DNA of 9,764 bases from DATEAV01 sp964575425 (GTDB lineage: Bacteria; Chloroflexota; Anaerolineae; Anaerolineales; E44-bin32). Of this stretch, positions 6,832 to 9,764 are shown piece after piece (the first letter of the stretch is position 1; each line of letters opens with the position of its first letter). Location: contig CAZNRD010000074.1 in NCBI GenBank assembly GCA_964575425.1, forward strand, positions 1-9,764, written 5' to 3'. Under the pieces are notes generated by a model. The model did no database searches and was not told where the DNA came from. It saw only the letters and a program-made list of their open reading frames with translations. A program made the position numbers and the translations under genes.

Positions 6832-7353
6832 ATGACAGCCAAGATCCGACATTTCCCTGGAACCGCCCTCAGCGAGAAGGACTTCGAAAGCGGCAGGGTG
6901 CTCTTCTGGCACGATGAGATGAAGGCGCATTACGCATGGGACACCGGCATCGCCGTGGGCCAGTACCTGGCCGGGCTGCGGCGCGGCGTCATCCTTGGGG
7001 CGCGCTGCCGCCACTGCCGCAAGACCGTCGTCCCCCCGAGGGTGGTGTGCGAGTGGTGCTTCCGCGCGATGGATGAGTTCGTCCCGCTGCAGGACACCGG
7101 GACCGTCAACACGTTTTCGCTGTGTTACGTGACCTGGGATGTCCAGCGCATCGAGGTGCCGGAGATCCCGGCGGTGATCGAAATCGACGGGGCAGCCCCG
7201 GGGCACGGCATCATGCACAAGCTGGGCGAGGTCGACCCACAAGAGGTGAGGATCGGGATGCGGGTGCAGGCGATGTGGAAGCCGGCCGAGCAGCGCCAGG
7301 GGGCAATCACCGACATCCTGTACTTCAAGCCCCTGAAGGAGAAAGAGCCATGA
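6832..7353 (+). CDS. DUF35 zinc-ribbon/OB-fold protein 1
   Basis: The 173-residue protein has the two parts of the DUF35 family (also known from ChsH2, PhlB, BbsA and archaeal thiolase complexes). A rubredoxin-like zinc ribbon uses C59-R-H-C62 and C73-E-W-C76. A beta-rich OB-fold runs over about residues 82-168, with H-K-L-G-E-V-D-P at 129-136 and I-G-M-R-V at 141-145. Such proteins carry no catalytic centre of their own that I can see; they bind and scaffold thiolase-fold partners and can shape the CoA channel. An N-terminal extension of about 40 residues precedes the zinc ribbon and may clasp a partner. The ATG at 6832 has AGGAGAGG at 6818-6825, 15 nt after the preceding stop. Which thiolase-fold protein it pairs with cannot be told from the sequence. 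Confidence 0.88.
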   Translation: MTAKIRHFPGTALSEKDFESGRVLFWHDEMKAHYAWDTGIAVGQYLAGLRRGVILGARCRHCRKTVVPPRVVCEWCFRAMDEFVPLQDTGTVNTFSLCYVTWDVQRIEVPEIPAVIEIDGAAPGHGIMHKLGEVDPQEVRIGMRVQAMWKPAEQRQGAITDILYFKPLKEKEP

Positions 7354-7817
7354 ACTGGCTTGAGCGCGACATCGGCGCCCCACAGTCCTGGCGCGGCCAG
7401 ATGCCGGTGCGCAGCCGGTATACCTATGGCCTGGCGGGCGAGCGCTTTTTCCGCGCCTTGAAGGACGAGGGCAAGATCCTGGGCACGCGCTGCTTGCGCT
7501 GCGATGTCCTCTACGTCCCGGGCCGTGCCTTCTGCGAACGCTGTCTGGACGGGCTGGACGAATGGGTCGATGTGGGCACGCGCGGCCCGGTGTACACCTT
7601 CACCCTGCTCTACAAGGACCTGGACGGCAATCCTCTCCCGACGCCAGAGATCGTGGCCCTGGTGCAGTTCGGCGATGGCGGCATCGTGCACCGGCTGGGA
7701 GAAGTCGACCCGGATGTGGTGACCATAGGCATGGAAGTGGAGGCGGTGCTGCGGCCGGCCAAGGAGAGGAAAGGTTCGATCCTGGACATCTCCCACTTCC
7801 GTCCCGTGCAGCGCTAG
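7350..7817 (+). CDS. DUF35 zinc-ribbon/OB-fold protein 2
   Basis: This 155-residue paralogue of the preceding gene product has zinc-ribbon cysteines C48-L-R-C51 and C62-E-R-C65. An OB-fold follows, with H-R-L-G-E-V-D-P at 114-121 and I-G-M-E-V at 126-130, so the same scaffold role for a thiolase-fold partner is expected. Its N-terminal extension is shorter and different (P-V-R-S-R-Y-T-Y at 19-26). The ATG at 7350 overlaps the upstream TGA as ATGA, with AGGAG at 7337-7341, a clear sign of translational coupling and probably of matched expression of the two DUF35 proteins. The frame is open upstream into the previous gene, but that region is a shadow. Last gene of the operon. No T-tract terminator follows; a strong hairpin lies 283 nt downstream. 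Confidence 0.87.
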   Translation: MNWLERDIGAPQSWRGQMPVRSRYTYGLAGERFFRALKDEGKILGTRCLRCDVLYVPGRAFCERCLDGLDEWVDVGTRGPVYTFTLLYKDLDGNPLPTPEIVALVQFGDGGIVHRLGEVDPDVVTIGMEVEAVLRPAKERKGSILDISHFRPVQR

Positions 7818-8099
7818 CGGACGCGAAGGCGGCCACGGGAGAGAGTGGCACGGGCTGGATGCCTGCGGCTCGTCGGCATTTGGGCATCTTCTTCCGGTGG
7901 TGGCGAGCGCGCTGGCCTCTTGGGTCCACTTCGCGGGGAATCGGAATGTGAGATCGGGAGGCCTCTGAGAATGCGCGCCTTTCGGCGGGGATTCCCTCTC
8001 GGAGCTTGCTGAGAAGAGCGGTTTCCACTTCACCTCCCTGACACCCTCTCCGCGCACCGCAGACGGGTACGCCATCAACCGTGGCGGGGGGAACGAGAC

Positions 8100-8136
8100 C
8101 TGGGGGTGGGGTGAGCGAAGCTCCCCCCACCCCCAG
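8100..8136. repeat. long GC-rich inverted repeat (hairpin)
   Basis: The arms 8100-8111 (CTGGGGGTGGGG) and 8125-8136 are perfect 12-bp reverse complements. Inside, GAGC (8113-8116) pairs with GCTC (8120-8123) around a GAA loop, separated from the outer stem by one T/C mismatch. In total 16 pairs form in 37 nt. No T run follows on either side, so it is not a classic intrinsic terminator. It could stop or stabilise the 3' end of the upstream operon transcript, or be one copy of a dispersed REP-like element; only one copy was seen in this window. Confidence 0.6.
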
Positions 8137-8459
8137 AGACACTTACCCCCCTGCGCTAGGCTTGTAGTTGCACATCTCGGCCCATATAGGGGGATAGGCC
8201 AGGGGATGGGGTCGGACGATGACACGGCGATTCCCGGCTCTAGGCTCACCGTCAGAGAGGCGGCGTCCCCTGACGGGAACGGGTGCGGGCGGCGACGGCC
8301 TGGAAAGCGGCGAAGTCGCCGTCGGCCAGCACGCGGCGGTGGCCGGCGAAGGTTGCCGCCATCGATTTCCGCTCCGCCGACCGGCGCGCCTCGGGACGGG
8401 TCTCGGGGATCAGGCCAGGACGATGGCTGCGAGGGACCCGGGCCGCATCCTCGGCTCTG

Positions 8460-8486
8460 TTCACAAACTGCAGATGGGCTTACAAT
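8460..8486 (+). promoter_or_regulatory. candidate promoter for the MFS transporter
   Basis: TTCACA (8460-8465, five of six matches to TTGACA) and TACAAT (8481-8486, five of six matches to TATAAT) are separated by 15 nt, slightly short of the usual 16-18. It is one of the few AT-rich spots in this GC-rich gap and lies 45 nt upstream of the proposed GTG start, a sensible position. Pattern evidence only. Confidence 0.4.
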
Positions 8487-8531
8487 GGGCCGCTGCCCCG
8501 TCCGGCGCACGCACCCCCGGGCGGGGCTTTG

Positions 8532-9764
8532 GTGAGGGAAACCGGTGCTGGCGGTGAGGACGTGGGGAAGACGAACGGATTCAACGCAGAACGTGCACTT
8601 CGAAACCTTTGGAGAGCGGTCTTCTGGGTCTCGTTTCCCTTCGGGATTCTGAGTTTCGTCCTGCCCATCTACGGGCGAGAACTCGGTGCGAGCGCGGTCG
8701 AGATCGGCGGCATGTTCTCGGCCTTTGCGCTGGTGCCGGTGGTGGTGCGGCCGTTCCTCGGCCGGGCGCTCGACCGCTGGGGACGGCGGCCCTTCCTCCT
8801 GCTCGGGCTCCTGGGCTACGTGGCGGCGATGGTCTTCTTCGCCGCTGCCGACCGGATCTGGCTTCTGACGCTCGGCAGGTTCGCTCAGGGGATGGGGCAG
8901 GCATTCCTGTGGCTCTCGGCGCTGACGGTGGTGGCTGACCTGGCGGCCGTCGCCGGGCGCGGGCTGACCTTCGGCTCAATCGACGAGGCCACCAACCGCG
9001 GCGCGATCTTCGGCACGGTGATCGGCTTCGGACTGATCTCAGGGATGCATGGCTGGCTCGACATAGGAATGGCGCAAGCCTGGCCGATCGTGTTCACCGG
9101 CTTCACCCTTCCTGCTGCCGCCGCGCTCCTCACGGCATGGCGCGGCGTGCCCGAAACGCGGCCGGCTGAGATCGTCCGCAGCGAACAGCGCCGGCCGATC
9201 TCGGGGCAGCTGCTGGCGCTGATGGCGATCGTCTTCGTCACCGGCGCCTCGTCGGCCATGGTCTGGCCGCTGCTGATGATCTTCCTGCAGGATTCCCTTC
9301 ACGCGAGTGTCTCCGCTCTGGCAGTCGCCTACTTGCCGGCAGCGCTGCTGAGCGCCTATCTGCCTTCGCGGGCCGGGCGCCTGGCCGACCGCATGGGCCG
9401 CAAGCTGTTGATGGCCGTGGGCCTGATCGTCGGGGCGGTGGGTTCGGCGCTCATTCCGTCTCTGCGGAATCTGTGGATGCTCGCCGGGTTGTGGGCGGTG
9501 GAGTCGATCGGCTACTCGGCCTCAGTGCCGGCGGAGAGGGCTTTCGTCGCCGACATTGCCGGTGTCGAAGCGCGCGGGACAAGCTATGGCTTCTACACCT
9601 TTGCCTACTTCCTGGGAGCCGCGATCGGACCGCTCGCCGGGGGCTGGCTGTACGATCACGTGCATCATTCGGCGCCGTTCTATCTCAACAGCGTAGTGCT
9701 GGCTGTGGGAGCGGTGCTTGTGTGGGCCGTGCTCAGGGAAACGAGGGTTCGCCAACCGGCGGTT
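8532..9764 (+). CDS. MFS drug-efflux-type transporter (3' end beyond the window)
   Basis: An open frame of 411 codons runs to the window edge without a stop. It encodes a major facilitator with about 12 hydrophobic segments. The MFS motif A appears twice, as expected from the duplicated halves: G-R-A-L-D-R-W-G-R-R-P (77-87) after TM2, and G-R-L-A-D-R-M-G-R-K (282-291) after TM8. The final helix (about 385-401) is already present, so only a short tail is probably missing. The pattern fits proton-driven efflux or sugar-efflux-like MFS proteins; the substrate is unknown. There is no ATG before TM1. I use the GTG at 8532 (weak GGGG-type site at 8523-8526); a GTG at 8562 is the alternative, but its GAGG (8556-8559) is only 2 nt away. 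The gene has its own promoter-like site, so it need not belong to the thiolase-like operon, though co-orientation makes read-through possible. Confidence 0.8.
   Translation, partial: MRETGAGGEDVGKTNGFNAERALRNLWRAVFWVSFPFGILSFVLPIYGRELGASAVEIGGMFSAFALVPVVVRPFLGRALDRWGRRPFLLLGLLGYVAAMVFFAAADRIWLLTLGRFAQGMGQAFLWLSALTVVADLAAVAGRGLTFGSIDEATNRGAIFGTVIGFGLISGMHGWLDIGMAQAWPIVFTGFTLPAAAALLTAWRGVPETRPAEIVRSEQRRPISGQLLALMAIVFVTGASSAMVWPLLMIFLQDSLHASVSALAVAYLPAALLSAYLPSRAGRLADRMGRKLLMAVGLIVGAVGSALIPSLRNLWMLAGLWAVESIGYSASVPAERAFVADIAGVEARGTSYGFYTFAYFLGAAIGPLAGGWLYDHVHHSAPFYLNSVVLAVGAVLVWAVLRETRVRQPAV

Larger units (their letters stand above)
7818..8531. other. about 710-bp region with no convincing gene
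   Basis: Between the last DUF35 gene and the MFS gene no frame shows a ribosome binding site plus a recognisable protein. Frames here give Arg/Pro/Ser-rich translations typical of GC-rich non-coding DNA. Contents that can be pointed to are a small imperfect hairpin (GCCAC 7832-7836 with GTGGC 7845-7849), a long GC-rich hairpin at 8100-8136, a weak promoter-like TTGTAG/TATAGG pair (8162-8167, 8185-8190, 17-nt spacer), a short minus-strand stretch with coding-like codon use (8252-8464), and a better promoter-like site at 8460-8486. It may be a decayed gene, an untranslated RNA or a simple spacer. Confidence 0.55.

Noticed and set aside
5335..7383. Minus-strand open frame of 682 codons
   Set aside because: It runs antisense across thiolase-fold protein 2 and DUF35 protein 1, both of which have ribosome binding sites, family motifs and operon spacing. 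Its His/Gln/Pro-rich translation matches no family I know; long antisense frames are common in GC-rich DNA.
7125..8510. Minus-strand open frame of 461 codons covering the gene-poor region
   Set aside because: Starts in low-complexity Arg/Pro/Ser translation, ends inside DUF35 genes on the opposite strand, and shows no domain or ribosome binding site.
8206..8557. Two plus-strand frames (109 and 112 codons) before the MFS gene
   Set aside because: Arg/Gly/Pro-rich translations with no ribosome binding site or motif; the second overlaps the MFS N-terminal region.

Overview
This is a high-GC, gene-dense bacterial fragment, most likely from a member of the Chloroflexota (Anaerolineae-type) or a relative. 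The assignment is an inference. It rests on the Cys-containing SH3-like repeat in the first gene (N-C-R-x-G-P-G ... C-W-V), which I associate with secreted proteins of that phylum, on strong AGGAGG-type ribosome binding sites, on GC-rich third codon positions, and on the paired thiolase-like/DUF35 genes. No rRNA, tRNA, CRISPR array, transposase or phage gene was seen.

Layout. (1) 1-560: the 3' end of an SH3-like/Fn3-like protein. (2) 636-3582: a probable two-gene operon on the + strand, with a soluble sphingosine-1-phosphate-lyase-like PLP enzyme followed 34 nt later by a GPH/MelB-type sugar:cation symporter. (3) 3556-4272, minus strand: a TSUP (TauE/SafE-like) permease that converges on the symporter and overlaps it by 27 bp. 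(4) 4273-4480: a divergent promoter region. (5) 4481-7817: a tight four-gene + strand operon with two thiolase-fold proteins followed by two DUF35 (zinc ribbon plus OB fold) proteins, joined by short gaps and one ATGA overlap. (6) 7818-8531: about 710 bp without a convincing gene, holding a long GC-rich hairpin and a promoter-like site. (7) 8532-9764: an MFS drug-efflux-type transporter running off the right edge.

The most interesting part is the four-gene operon. Both thiolase-fold proteins lack the nucleophilic cysteine, the active-site histidine and the C-terminal cysteine of true thiolases, yet both keep the overall thiolase pattern and are followed by two DUF35 proteins. Known thiolase-fold/DUF35 complexes include the archaeal acetoacetyl-CoA thiolase/HMG-CoA synthase complex, BbsAB, PhlACB, and the steroid side-chain aldolase Ltp2-ChsH2. 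Of these, Ltp2, a thiolase-fold enzyme with a rebuilt active site, is the closest conceptual precedent. I infer a heteromeric acyl-CoA-handling complex that makes or breaks a C-C bond by non-thiolase chemistry; its substrate cannot be read from the sequence. The neighbouring SPL-like enzyme also belongs to a retro-aldol cleavage family, but it sits in a separate transcription unit, so a shared pathway is only speculation.
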